Shown here in pieces: positions 10,930 to 22,345 of a stretch of DNA of 64,000 nt; position 1 is the stretch's first letter; every line of letters starts with the position of its first letter. The position numbers and the translations under genes are program-made. The DNA lies in contig NW_026570500.1 of the NCBI RefSeq assembly GCF_019649055.1, forward strand, positions 31,619 through 95,618. Direction: 5' to 3'. Under the pieces are notes generated by a model. The model was given only the letters and a program-made list of their open reading frames with translations. It was not told the origin of the DNA and did no database searches. The DNA is from Paramacrobiotus metropolitanus (lineage: Eukaryota; Tardigrada; Eutardigrada; Parachela; Macrobiotidae).

Positions 10930-12732
10930 CAATTGTCTTCACCTTTGTCTTATTGTTGACTACGGGAAGTTGAAATGTCCACAAGGCTTATTTGATTTTA
11001 ATTTCGTATCAAGGCATGGAAATCCACGCGCACATTATTTGCACTGGTGCCTTTGAAGCCTGCAGTCTTAGGATGAGAACTGAGAACAACCTAAAGTAGA
11101 ATGCGCAGTTAACTAGCTAATAGATTAACTGCTGGCTAGTGGTTACTGCTGATCACTAATGAACTGCAACTGCGCACCTAAATAGTAATATCTTCCTAAC
11201 GAGATGTGATCTTGAGCAAACTAAGGTATAGCACCTGGTGGAACCCAGCTTTCTGATCTTGGATCATACCGATAAAAAATAGAGGTTCAGCTGCACAGCC
11301 GTAAATGCCTCAAAGTACAAACCGGGTCCTGAGCTTTTAAGACTGTCAACCAAGCGACTTATTCCGGCGATTTCCAGTGTCAGATGAACCAGCAGGATAA
11401 TCTCTGCGATATTATTCTTGTTGAGACGGACGCTATAACCTGCTCCCTGCGCGAAAGGATCGCCTTGCGCGAATTTAAATCTGTGATTGTTAGCCGGTTT
11501 GGCGGAGGCTGTAGGAGACTACATTTATTACATTGACTGTCAACTTAAAGCAGCATCGGTACGACTGCAAATTTAACCTAATCTTTGCACTTATCTGGAG
11601 AAAGCATGTTATAGGCAGGGTTCGCCGGAAGGTAATTGCTACCGTATCCGGCAATGCGGCAACCAGTACGCTGGTCAGCTGCCTCTTTCAACCGCTGGAA
11701 TACGTCTTCCGGAGCCGATCACCAATCATGTGTCTTTTTTTTGTTAACTGAGTCAATAGTCCGGCTAACTTTGAGAAACTGTTAACAAAGCTTCGGTAAT
11801 AGCGACACAAACCGAGAAAGGAGCCGCTTACTTTTATTTACGTCACCATTCTTCATGGTGTCTACACATCATCAGCTCCGTACGGACGTAATAAATCCCA
11901 GAGCGTCATTCTGGCACTGGGCGCATCATGGTGACACCGCATGTATAGCTTCGAAAACAAAACAACGGCCTGAAACATACAAACATTTGCAAAATTTTTT
12001 TTCAGGTAATAAATATATGCGAAGCAAGTTCTGACACCCCGTCATGCTGGTTCTGCTAAAAATGGTAAAAAGCGTTTTTCGACATTCGAGTTGCTTCAAA
12101 TTGGTTTTATAGTATATTACCTAATTCCTTCAAAATGGGATGCGAAATCAATGCGTACATATTCGACCTTAGTGGACCTACCGTTACGTTAAAAGCGCCA
12201 TTTCTGAGTTTCGTGGCAGCCGTCCTTCACCGGTCTACATCGTTCCCGGACTGTTGTCGGCCATCGCCGTATCTTAACTTGCTAGAAATTTATTTACGTA
12301 CTATTTCAGTAATTTTCCTGGGTACTTGTTGAGGATTTACGATCCATCTCTAAACCAACCCGTAGTGCACTAGCCATAGATGGATCAAGCTTCCGAATAA
12401 ACAATGGCGTTCATACTGCTTCTGTTATCGGCACTAGTCAACTGAGGCCTGGATGCGTGCGCCTGCCGGGGGCTGGTGCCTGAGGACAAACGCCCGGGGT
12501 TGGCTATCGGCGGGGGAGCTTTGAAAGGCTAGTGAGGCTGGGTCTCACTGATATAAGGCTGTATTATGAGACGATGAAGTTAAAATGGGCAGGTTTATTT
12601 TCTTATTTTCATTTCTTCTGAACAATGCCGCAAAACTCCCACACGTTTATTTAACCCATCCAACAGATACTAACAATATAAGTAGCTAGAGAAAAAATTA
12701 AATCTTTATGTAACATACAAACACAGTTACAT
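10930..12732. other. no gene supported
   Basis: Only short frames with no motifs. No tRNA boxes, inverted repeats of note or splice-flanked exons were found. Confidence 0.4.
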
Positions 12733-13146
12733 TCAAAAAAACAGGTTTTTAGATAGTAATAAGTAAAAAAAAAACAAATGTTTTACCGACCGTTTATGGA
12801 AAACATCAATATAATTTAATTTTTTTAAAGCCGGCATTTCGGTATCCGAATTTGATTCAGAGTCAGAACTGAACTCTGGATCAAAATTCGAATCGTTAAG
12901 CTCTGGAGTTATAATTAAATCGAAATGTTTAATATCCAATAGTAAGTAAACGCACTTCAAACCAGTCGTCTTACGTTGGGGTACGCGTGCAATGACCATA
13001 TTCCCGTAGTCTGCAAAGATGGCTTTAATCTGAAATTCTGGAGAAGCTAACTCCTGGAGAATTAAAAGATCATCCAGATCGTACTGATGGTCAATGGGCA
13101 GATCACACTCAAGTAATATTCCATAAGCTTTTTGCTCCAGTTTCGG
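12733..13146 (-). CDS. unidentified ORF or exon with acidic segment
   Basis: The frame is open from just after TAA at 13147-13149 to a stop at 12733, about 137 codons. It contains SPEFQIKAIFADYGNMVIA and VYLLLDIKHFDLIITPELND, followed by a Ser/Asp/Glu-rich run (FSSDSESNSDTEMP). The first in-frame ATG is at 12999. The upper part looks like a folded domain and the acidic run is similar to disordered tails of transposase or host proteins. No splice sites were placed and no family recognised. It may be one exon of a larger gene or a transposon remnant. Confidence 0.35.
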   Translation of the reverse strand, partial: PKLEQKAYGILLECDLPIDHQYDLDDLLILQELASPEFQIKAIFADYGNMVIARVPQRKTTGLKCVYLLLDIKHFDLIITPELNDSNFDPEFSSDSESNSDTEMPALKKLNYIDVFHKRSVKHLFFFYLLLSKNLFF

Positions 13147-13149
13147 TTA

Positions 13150-13868
13150 CGGTCTGCCCGGATAAGGTTTTTCTACTGATTAATACAACCACCTGATGTG
13201 TCATGCATCAGCCTGAACATACCAAGGTAAAGAGCAGCCACCAAGCAGAGGCCATGATTAACCTGTACTGTAACTATTGATTTTGAAAAACGCTTTCTGT
13301 TACAGATAACGTGCTGATGCTTGCGCCTCCACTTTCCACTGCTTGGCATCGGCGCTCAAAAAATGCTTATGCTAAATGATTCATCCACGACCAATTTTTT
13401 TGTGAATTTAGTGGCTCGATGCCATGCAAAAAACCTTGAAGCTGAATTCTGACATTTTGCGCATAGTAAGGTAAACGGCCTGCTCGAGTTCTGAAGGTTC
13501 TAAAAAACAACAAAACGATCTGTATCACTGAAATCCTGATATTAGAGATCCATGATACAGCGCAAAATCTCTGGCCTAACTGTCATCGTCTCATCACGTG
13601 AAACATTCTTGGAAGAGGAGGTTCTCAACTCGGTATCGCTGTTCTGTACCATTAAACTTCTTTTTACTATGCTCGCTATCCTTTACAAGCTTGAACAGAC
13701 CCGTAAGATCTAGTAGTAGATCGTTTACGATAGGCATTTTAATCAACTGAGAAAAATATTATGAGGCGTCTCACTTATTAACGCTTACTTTTATCTACGA
13801 TTATTCACTTCAAACAGACATGATCTTATTGGCTGGAAAATACATCACTCCACGCCTTCAGGGTACAC
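13150..13868. other. no gene supported
   Basis: Short broken frames only. Possible 5' continuation of the unidentified minus-strand ORF, but frames are interrupted. Confidence 0.4.
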
Positions 13869-14301
13869 TAAGGGTACTCAAACATCCTTTACGAGTGGCT
13901 CTAAAACTTAAAGGGGCCAGATCCTTTAACTTTTAGCTCCGCCTCTGCACTACCATTGGCCGAAAGGCTCTATAATATTCCTCTCTTTAACTTAAAGTCC
14001 TTTAACTTAAAGTACCCAAATCGTTACTTTTCGGTATAGGGCCCGCTGAGTTGGAAATCGCTAATGTGCAGACTGAAACGGATCCTGCATCTAATGTGCA
14101 GATATCTTTTGTGGACTACTGAAATTTGTTTTCAATGGTTTTAGACTTTCTGTCCTTCTGTGAAGTGGGTTGCGTAAACACCCATTCAAACCTGTTTTAT
14201 CATTAACTGATTTAGAGAAATATGATTGGCTAGTGAGAGTTAAAGAGAAATCGCATCTATAACTTATAGAGCCGTTCGTAAAGGATGTTTGAGTACCCTT
14301 A
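13869..14301. mobile_element. MITE-like element with 24-33-nt terminal inverted repeats and TA flanks
   Basis: Left arm 13871-13894 (starting AGGGTACTCAAACATCC) is exactly complementary to right arm 14276-14299. After a 2-nt mismatch the match resumes (GGCTCTA), giving about 33 nt. Both ends are flanked by TA (13869-13870 and 14300-14301), the duplication typical of Tc1/mariner-type and some other DNA transposons. The 429-bp interior has no transposase and holds short repeats of CTTTAACTTAAAG. A non-autonomous element. Confidence 0.8.
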
Positions 14302-14700
14302 CTGCAATGGTGGAAAAGGTGTTCACCCCGCCTCTTTCTTGTTCTTATCGTATTGGTAAAAAAATAATTACAGACTCCGCCTTTTTGCACGCCCAAGCGA
14401 TCTGATTGACTTAACGGGGAAACGGCAACTGAGGGCATTGCTAATAATTGAATTTCGTGATGAAGTCATTCTCTTCGATTTTATTAGTTTGATAAATAGC
14501 CGGCCTTGTAAGTCTCGCTGATTGTTCAGCAAAAACAGCAGTTGGAACGGCTAAGCATTTACTAAAGTATTCGCCAATGAATATAAAATATGTGGAAAAC
14601 ATGGGTCAATGAGTAACAAGTCATTATTCTAAAATTACTACTCGCAACATTCTACTTTCAATGCTACTGAAAAACTGTTAAAAAAATGCTGCAAATACTG
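14302..14700. other. no feature seen
   Basis: Flank of the MITE-like element. Nothing recognisable. Confidence 0.4.
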
Positions 14701-14990
14701 CTAACAAAATACTAGCAGCAACATCCAGTCAACGTAAGAACAATTTGGTGAGCTATTCGCAACGTTGGCGCCTGAACGCAGCGTGGGCAGCGTGGGCGCA
14801 GGGCCATAGGCATCCGAATCATCATCCGAATCGTCGTACGGAAGCCTTTCCTTGGAACGAACTTCCACAGCTTCGTAGTTGTTATGTGGATTTTTGTATT
14901 CCTCATCTTCTTCATCCCCGCTCTCATATTCTTCATCATCCACCGACCCATCAGTTTCTTCTTCGGAACTAGTGTTACTTCACTTTCCTC
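14701..14990 (-). CDS. acidic ORF, possible exon
   Basis: A minus-strand frame encodes a run of Asp/Glu (DDEEYESGDEEDEEYKNP) and then SKERLPYDDSDDDSDAYGP before ending at 14701. The frame opens after a TGA near 14990 and has no convincing ATG, so it is either an exon or low-complexity coincidence. The acidic composition resembles the disordered segments seen in chromatin proteins and in the large retroelement of this window. No domain is identifiable. Confidence 0.25.
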
Positions 14991-15109
14991 CAACGTCTCA
15001 CCATCTGAACCCAGTCCGGAATTCTCTCCATTGTCTTATTTTTCAGCCTCCTCCTCTTGGGATTCATACCTCAGCGCAAGTTCTGGCAGAGGTATGACCC
15101 GCAAGCTTT

Positions 15110-15286
15110 GAGCCGGGTTGTTATTGATGCCAGTACCGTGGTCGTCGGTGCGCTCCTGATGCGTTGTCCGAAAGGAAAGCCAGTCAAAGTTTCAGCCAAT
15201 TGGAGACCGATTGCCTATCTCAGTAAAAAATTAATATCGACACAGAAACGGCCTTTTTTCTTTACAATGCTTGAGGCTTCTGCTTA
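15110..15286 (+). pseudogene. decayed Ty3/gypsy RNase H fragment
   Basis: The plus strand reads VVIDASTVVVGALLM and, after a short spacer, RPIAYLSKKLIS, matching the start of the retroelement RNase H domain (first catalytic Asp in DAS, then the PIAYxSxKL block). It ends at TAA 15285-15287. No intact neighbouring RT or integrase in this orientation. Relic. Confidence 0.6.
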
Positions 15287-15619
15287 AAATGGTCTGCTAC
15301 CTTGAGAGTACTGTTTCTTAGCATGCGTCAAAATCCTTGCACATTTCTTCACAAAGTGAAAGTGTTCATAACAGGATCATACGCGCAAAACACCCACCTC
15401 CTGCTCAGCTAATCCAATCATTAATAACTGCAACACTTTCCTGGTGAGTTCACCTGCAACCCTGTATTCGGTTTGTCTGATTCAGTTTAGTTTGTATGGT
15501 CTTACTTCTCTCCCTTAGTTTCTCTCTCCTTAGTTCACATATTATGGGCCTTGTAAGGAGCATCATATAAAGCGCTCTGCGCTGAGGGTATGATAATAAA
15601 ATAGCCATACATTCTGAAT

Positions 15620-15760
15620 AAACTCCATACTCATAAGCGTATTGATCCGGATACATCCAGAAATTCAACACACAATCTAGTTGTACAAGTCTTGTTATGA
15701 CAAGGGCGTAACATTCTTGAACTGGCATCACACCAGTGGATAACGTATGAGCACCAGCAA
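15620..15760 (-). pseudogene. faint reverse transcriptase remnant
   Basis: Two minus-strand frames give overlapping pieces, TTRLCVEFLD and YPDQYAYEY, resembling the RT block in which an RLCVDYR-like strand is followed by a PDxYP motif. The pieces are in different frames and much altered. It could be the RT of an element whose Gag lay at about 16.6-17.9 kb on the same strand, but that is conjecture. Confidence 0.3.
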
Positions 15761-16583
15761 TGTGGGCGACGAAAGGCCGTGCGCGCTCTATCGTCCAGGG
15801 TTACACTATTTCCGAAACAACGCTTTGATTTAGACTTCATCGAATTTACCCCTGGCATATTCTGCTTGGGTGAAGGTCATGTTCTTGAGCGGAATGATGT
15901 GGGTGACGGTAAAGCAGCATTCAAACTTGCTTAAGGTGTCGCCACGTCCAGTTTTTGAGGTTTTTCATCAACAAAAAACCTCCCACAATAATCATGCCCA
16001 AACACTCTGATGCATTCTGTAGAATGTAAGAACGAATGCATTGTAATATATAGCCATGTTGAAGAAGTGGAATAAGTTTGTGGTACTAGATCGGGTGGTT
16101 ACTGGGACCAATTTTATCTTGGCCTTTTTATGGGTTGTAATGTATGCTGTCCAGCTTCCTTGACTTGCTGCGCCTTATGGATAGAGAAAACAGCCAAACA
16201 TCGGGTTCTATACCATGACAACCGTCGTCTGAGTGATGTCAGAAAATTGCAGAAAAACTGTTTGTCGTTCTTGTTTCTGATAATTTCTTACCCTAATAAA
16301 TGTCCTGAATATGCTCTTTCACATAACTGATGAAGGTATCATGGGAGGTTTGAAAACTCGGAATCAAAGAAGAGACTCTTTACACCACTTGGAAAGGGGC
16401 TAGTACTGTTTTGTTGTATTGTTACATATTGCTGACAATAACAAGTAACTGTAAAGTAGCAGCCTCTGCCGATTTCACAGATATGTGATGCTTTATTTAG
16501 CAGTAAGATATGAATGTAACTTATTTTCGATACAAACTGCTTGATATATCAAAGAAGTTTGGCCCCGGTCTCTGTTAATGCTT
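15761..16583. other. no gene supported
   Basis: Broken short frames on both strands. Nothing identifiable. Confidence 0.4.
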
Positions 16584-17152
16584 CTATTTACATATTATTA
16601 AATTTAACAGTATGACATAACATTTTGTCAGGCGTCGGGTCAGAAAATGCTGTACCATCGTCGACCTGATGGGCGGCAAGAGATTCTTCGGTTTCCTGAT
16701 CAGTGGTACATCCATTTGCTCCGCATCTTCATCACTACTACCACCGCCACCATATTGCGAAAGAGAAGACAATTCTGCCTTCTTGCTAGCACGGACCACA
16801 ACGGCTTGTTGCTCATCCGTTAGAAGTTAATGAGTGGTGTGAGACGATGTATACGGCGGTGTCCGTACTATTAACCAGTTGAAGTCTGAATCTGGTTACA
16901 CCCTCTGTCGCTACGGGGAGAATAGGGATTGATGAAACGTTCAAAATTATGTCCGTCGTCGTTAAACAAATCGGTGCCATTGTAATCCATATCATCAGGA
17001 TTACATCCCTTTTTTTGTGCCTCAGCAAATCGTGGTTGGTCTTGGTAGCATGCGGAGAACAATCTGTCGAAACTAATCACTCCGACCGTTTTTGCGGCGT
17101 AAGTCACAGGCCGTGAGGCAAATTTCATTCGTGGTCGGCATACAAGCAACAA
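16584..17152 (-). pseudogene. unidentified coding-like remnant, two frames
   Basis: The upstream part (17152-16871) encodes KTVGVISFDRLFSACYQDQP and DMDYNGTDLFNDDGHNFERF. The downstream part (about 16825-16584), in another frame, encodes SQYGGGGSSDEDAEQMDVP and LIRKPKNLLPPIRS. Both look like true protein sequence by composition but are separated by stops, so an intron or frameshift is needed. No family recognised. Confidence 0.25.
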
Positions 17153-18229
17153 GAAGCATGAATAACAGTCACTATTTTTAGCTATAAAAGCCTTGATTTA
17201 CGATCGCCAGACTAGCGCCGCAGTGGATCAATGCTGTGACTGGGCGTCCACATCCACATATCTTGGTCTGCATTAGGGGGCTGTTCCTCCGATGTCCAAT
17301 AGTGACATGTACGTTTTTGGCATATCCCTGACCGAGGCGGACAGCTTCTAAAGCAGTGGTTTACCGCTCGCATAAACCGGTAATTGTGCAGAGGTATATG
17401 CACCACGCTCTATTCTTTCTGATATGCACGTTGTATCCCGCCATTCAGAACTTTTTTCATCCAGCACTGGATACGCCAGCTCTCGATTCGTTTTAACTGA
17501 CCCCACATCCGTTTGGCCTGGGTCTGGATATTGCGAACTATAAGTCGGCGTCTAATACGGAAGCAGCGACTTGGGATGCTGAATAAATCTCCTTCGATGC
17601 CATCGCACCACGGAATGGCTGCGTCCGCCTCTCTGATGCTCGCTGCATCCTAACTTTTGGAATCTATGCAACATGGTGCGGGTCAGGCCGGTACCCTCCA
17701 TGAATTCTGGTCGGCTCCCTTCGCGTTGCGCACTCTTGATTTTTCAGCTTCCAAAATGTGCATCATTGTGCATTATGGGTTGCGGCCTGCCCCGCTGCTC
17801 GTGCAAGCTGGTTATGCTTGCCGAGCGTCGCTCCCTCAAATAGGTGATCTCATTCGCTCCTGTCTTTCTTCCGTTGACTTGATCCTGTTGAGACATTTGA
17901 GCGCGTAGGGTTGCTGCTGCACCGCGTCCAGGCGCTTAGCCTCGTGGATAACGTCGACAACAAAATAATTCTTCTTCATCTTTAAGTGCATATGTCAATT
18001 TTGACCGGGAGGATGATGTCATACTGCCGGTTATCTAAAGGATGTAACGTCCACTTCAAAATCCAATAGTCGAGCTTCGCGCCTAAACATAATCGCCTGC
18101 TAAAGGCCACGTTGGTTGATGGCAAAGCGCTCATGGTAACCCAGCGATTTTTCGCCAAGTGATGTGACTCTTGATGTTATCACCGCAGAAGCCAGATAAA
18201 CTGGTTCATCGTCCATAAAAGGTCAGTCT
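17153..18229. other. decayed coding-like DNA, perhaps Gag
   Basis: The minus strand contains several short frames with polar, Arg/Gln-rich text (for example REGSRPEFMEGTG and RIRRRLIVRNIQTQAKRMW) interrupted by stops. Their composition resembles retroelement Gag, but no knuckle or capsid motif confirms it. Confidence 0.2.
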
Positions 18230-18740
18230 GCAGCAGAGATGCCGAAATTCTATATCCAAAATGTCTGGTGTAAATATTCATATCGTCCAAATATACCATG
18301 ACTTAAATTTGAGTGATGTCGGTAAATCATTTGTCCATTGTCATGAATGATGTCGGGCGTTCGTCAGCCCAAAAGGCGTGGTCTCAAACCTATACTGATT
18401 GTTGGTGGTCACGAAAGCCGTTTCATTTTTTGACGCTTCTTCCGTGAGAACGTGTAGGTTTTCCTGCACGAGATCCAATCCGGTGATATAATTTGCAGCT
18501 CTCAACGCATCTAAAAAATTATCGGTGCGAGGCAAAGAATTAAACATGTCGCTAGGGAATGGGAATTTATTGGACACCGTTGTTGCCGTAAAAAACGGAA
18601 ACACTTCCTTTTCAGCAACCCGCATGAGGTCTAAACACTCAACCATACCGGCTGGGGCACTTGCTCGAGACGGCAGATTCAACATATACTCTTCTTCTAC
18701 TGTTGTCGCCGAACGAGAATCACGTTTTGCATTGTGCATA
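18230..18740 (-). pseudogene. decayed Ty3/gypsy reverse transcriptase
   Basis: The minus strand encodes DNFLDALRAANYITGLDLVQ, then TAFVTTNNQYRFETTPFGL, then after two stops MVYLDDMNIYTRHF (about 18270-18300). These are the RT blocks in correct order: the first catalytic Asp in LDL, the PFGLTNA block and an intact YLDD. The stops between PFGL and YLDD show it is dead. No flanking LTR or integrase seen. Confidence 0.78.
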
Positions 18741-18852
18741 CAAGTCTTCCTGAATTTTGGGAAAGTTTCTCAAACGTTTTGTTTGTATCCAACCGCTTGA
18801 TTTTCAAATTCATCATTACTCGTTGTCCATTTGGTTCTCGTTTCTTTGAAAA

Positions 18853-18906
18853 TGTACGGTACGGTACACGAACCGGTACACGGTACACGAAACACGGTAC
18901 ACGAAC
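18853..18906. repeat. short repeat of CGGTACACGA
   Basis: Four imperfect copies of a 10 to 16-nt unit built on CGGTACACGAA. A local microsatellite-like expansion. Confidence 0.7.
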
Positions 18907-19361
18907 TTGAGACATTACTGCTCTAGCAACGCCGGATTGCTGCAAAGCTTCACATTGGTGCTCGGTCCGTTGTGTACAGTTAGAATAGCATTCGGAAACT
19001 GATTACGGTTAAAAGTGCATCATTTTGTCAAACTGACAAAGTAATGCCAACACTTTTGTAGAAACCGAATCAATGCTAGCGCTCTCATGCAGCTTCCAAC
19101 CGTCATAAAATATCTGCATCAGAGAGTGTCCCGGGTATACCGATTTCGGTTTCAGATGGATAACGCGTCACTCCTGAACAGCCTTACAATAGCAAAAGAC
19201 CGTCCGTCCCCTGAGTATCTATAATTTGCCACAGTCAATTAACGATACTGACACAAAGAGGACCGCGTCAGTCAGGGAAGGGAGCGGGGCGTGTGTAAGA
19301 CGTTCAGCGGGTATGTCTGTCATACCTGGGAGGAAGTGCTTACCATGGACGAAAATGTTAT

Positions 19362-20093
19362 TTGGACCACCTACACGAAGAGGACACGCATCACGACTGT
19401 TGGATTATGATACAGACTCGCATTGGTAAAGTGTCGGTATACCATGCAGAGCCTGTTGGCAAAGGCTCATGGAACTCACAGAAGAATTTTATTACTCGTA
19501 ACTGTGAACTTGAAGAAGTCACTCTTGAAAAAGAGTGTGATGGCTGTCTTGTTACGTCGATAACAGGTGAGATTGCTAACTGCCGGAAGGTCGGATTTTC
19601 TATACACGGAATGCAAGAATGCGAACGTACGTGTGGAGTGATCAAGGCGTTTGTACTAAGCCGTTTGATGTCGGTCGTTCTGCCCGACGGGAAGGAACAT
19701 TATTTCAAGACAAGGACAGTCTACGCGTGCGTGACAAAGTACACCAGCTGGACTTCGTGTTGGGAGAACGTGAGACACTGTGTGATACGGCGCTACCAGA
19801 TATGTATACGGTCACTGAAGAGGCTGGTATGCATATGTATGTACTGGACAGATATTGGAATATTCTCTTTTTTGATTTCCTATGGTTCCATTTTTTTGGA
19901 GTTTATTTATACTTCCTATGAATTTAGCTTTACTTTTTGGTTATGCTCTACAGAGTCTTATTTTTGTACGCCGCTTTTTCGACAGCGTAAGTATTATGCT
20001 GCGTATAATATTCAACATGTTTGTCAGCAGATGACCTTAGGTTATCCTCAGCGGAATCCGTGCTATGTAAGAATTCGTAAATCGTTACCTTGA
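19362..20093 (+). CDS. unidentified Cys-rich ORF
   Basis: A 243-codon frame. Residues 60-150 carry regularly spaced cysteines (NCELEEVTLEKECDGCLV, GMQECERTCGVI, then ACVTKYTSWTSCW), suggesting a disulfide-rich extracellular domain. The last 100 residues are hydrophobic and Phe/Tyr-rich and may be UTR read-through. No signal peptide was seen at the chosen start, so upstream exons would be needed. An overlapping frame at 19226-19429 could hold one. Function unknown; a chance frame is possible. Confidence 0.25.
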   Translation: MDHLHEEDTHHDCWIMIQTRIGKVSVYHAEPVGKGSWNSQKNFITRNCELEEVTLEKECDGCLVTSITGEIANCRKVGFSIHGMQECERTCGVIKAFVLSRLMSVVLPDGKEHYFKTRTVYACVTKYTSWTSCWENVRHCVIRRYQICIRSLKRLVCICMYWTDIGIFSFLISYGSIFLEFIYTSYEFSFTFWLCSTESYFCTPLFRQRKYYAAYNIQHVCQQMTLGYPQRNPCYVRIRKSLP

Positions 20094-20648
20094 GATGAAT
20101 CATCCAGGCATGCTATCTTGGTAAAGATTCATATTAAGATTGTTGGCAGTTGTTGTGCGCAGCCGGATGAAAAAAATTGATAAGTCAGTTGCGCCTTGTT
20201 TTGGTGAATTCTGTTTTTTTTGGCGATATGTCCGATAAATTCTTGCTGGACAATCGCGGCACCAAACCTACTTCCGGTCGTATGCTTTTTTTTATAATGG
20301 TCCGTCCTTACCGCGAGATAACTTTCCAATAATCAGATGCAAACCCAAGTGTTTTATCACAGCCGTCTTCCTGCTGATCCATGGGAACAGTTTCCATTGG
20401 ACGAGCCCGCTCCTTTGAACTAAATATGCCTGTGTATGGTACCGCCGCACGCACAGACCATTTCATCGTAAATTCCAAAAAAATCAACGAAGTTGGTCCT
20501 CTTATATGTCGGGTTCGTGCAAACAACGTGTCGTGCCAGGCAATCATAAACTTCTTAATAACAGAAGGTTTTGCAAAAATAATAAATCTAATACCGTAGA
20601 AACGGAAGGCCCCTACGTCCGAACTATTATGTCAAAACGCAAATTAGA
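20094..20648. other. no gene supported
   Basis: Short frames only. A plus-strand MSKRKLDQKVDGFFDVLG at about 20630-20690 resembles a transposase N-terminus but stands alone. Confidence 0.35.
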
Positions 20649-21176
20649 TCAAAAGGTCGATGGTTTTTTTGACGTGTTGGGACACAGCGAAGCATGTGAA
20701 CTATTTTTGGTAACGCAGGCCCCGTTCGACGTTTTATTATTGAAGTAGTATCGTGCATCAGTCGTAACGGTAGTGACACTACCTGTTTCAGTTGAGCTGT
20801 ACATCAGTTTATAGGCTGTTTGCGTAACATATAGTATATTTAGAGAATCGTTTGAGACGCAGACATGCGGTCCGCCAGAACCATCAGGAGTTGGGGCAGC
20901 GCAAGTGATGTTGCACTGCATAGTGCTGATAAAACCTGTCATCACTGTTGTCGATTCGCTAGCTTTGGTTTCTAGCATCTGAACATGGATATTTTGCAGC
21001 CTCGGGGAAAAACCGCAGAAAATCTTGATCTTTGGTTCAAAATATTCCCAGGGGATATGGTGACCCCATCTCGTTCTGACTGAGCGCAAAACGTTGAAAA
21101 AAGATGGCGCCAAAAAATGATAATGTAGTTAACGATGCCCAAAACCGAACTTGCGCCCATAGTACTGCCATACCTG
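20649..21176 (-). CDS. possible exon of a secreted or membrane glycoprotein
   Basis: A strong acceptor (TTTTTTCCATTGCAG, ending at 21177) precedes a frame that starts GT ATG and encodes a hydrophobic helix containing FWASLTTLSFFGAIFF. Another frame (21113-20649) encodes an ectodomain-like region with STMQCNITCAAPTPDGSG, four N-glycosylation sequons (NIT, NDS, NKT, NSS) and paired cysteines. The two frames do not connect without a shift near 21050, so this is either broken or spliced in a way I did not find. Family unknown. Confidence 0.3.
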
Positions 21177-21959
21177 CAATGGAAAAAAGTTGAATACGTA
21201 CGTATTACGTAGAATTTTAACGGTCTCAAAAGTCAAAACTGACACTATCATCTTTGTACGAATGTCTGACATGACCAGCGGATGAACGCTTTCAAAACTC
21301 TATCCGTGTAATCAAATTATGGATCCCGGTTGGAGAAAGTACAAAGCCTACAACTTATTATATGTACACTTCAGCTGTTCTGTGTTTGTGGAAAGTTTTG
21401 TTTCGGGCGCAAAAATTTTATAAAAAGATCGCACTCGAATAAAAATAACTGAATGGTGTAGTTTACGATGTCCATAATTGGATTTGTGCTTATAATTCTG
21501 CTCTACATACACTAGAAAAAACGTAGCCTAATGGGCTGTTTACAGCCGTTAGATAAATCTCTTAGTCAAAGGTTACAGTAATTACTGTAACCTCAAAAGA
21601 AAAGTAAAAGCCTTGCCGCCCTATTCAGACCAAGCGTTAGAACAGGAACTGCCAGCACGCTGACTGTGAGCTCATGATCACCGGCAGCAGAGGTTCCCGG
21701 GAATCCACCAGGCTCTGGTGAGCAGTATAGCATTTTAATGATTTTCGAATTTCGGTATTTTAATTGATTTGTGGTTCAACTGTTTAAGAGCCATATCAAC
21801 AACATTTCGAAACTGATAACTGCCGTTTCAGTACGGATATTATCTGAACTTTAGCGCAAAGCGGAGCAAGTCATTAGTCATGCGGCACTTTAGACCAAAG
21901 AAGCGCAAACTCCCTGATTATCGGCTCGGGCATTGGCCCGCTTAAGCAGGCTTCTGCCA
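21177..21959. other. no gene supported
   Basis: Possible intron and flank of the candidate glycoprotein exons on the minus strand. Nothing else identifiable. Confidence 0.35.
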
Positions 21960-22345
21960 TTAATATCGTTGGCATAAATAGCGATCAGTAATGTTCACAG
22001 GTGACCGATTGCATTGATAGAAACCCGTACTGATGACCTCCGTTAGGGCATCGGTGTCAAGGTGGAATCCATAGAGCTGGTTATATACGGAGAATTTGCT
22101 ATCATCTAATCGAAACTTGGTGGTACGCAATCCATCAACATGAGTGATGAGGAGATTAACCAGCGCCCAGTTCGCGATCTGTTGATCGCTCCAATGCGGC
22201 GCCATCAATGCTGTGGCGTTTACGAGGAGGGGTTCGATGTCGGGTGATGAGTTGAAAGAAGACCAGTTACTTTCTTCGGCGCACATTTCCGCACAGGCAG
22301 ATGTACAGCAACTAGTTGTGAAGTAACGAAAGTAATGGAACCGTA
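21960..22345 (-). CDS. possible Cys-containing secreted exon
   Basis: The frame is open from an AG at about 22346 (CTCCAGGCAG) to a TAA at 21960. It encodes TTSCCTSACAEMCAEESNW, then helical sequence with sequons NSS, NAT and NIT, and ends CNRSPVNITDRYLCQRY. Cysteine pairs and sequons suggest an extracellular protein. It is on the same strand and upstream of the candidate at 20649-21176, so both could belong to one gene. No family recognised. Confidence 0.3.

Noticed and set aside
9706-18740. Joining the RT, RNase H and Gag relics into one or two full elements
   Set aside because: Orientations and domain order do not agree and no LTR pair was found, so they are reported separately.
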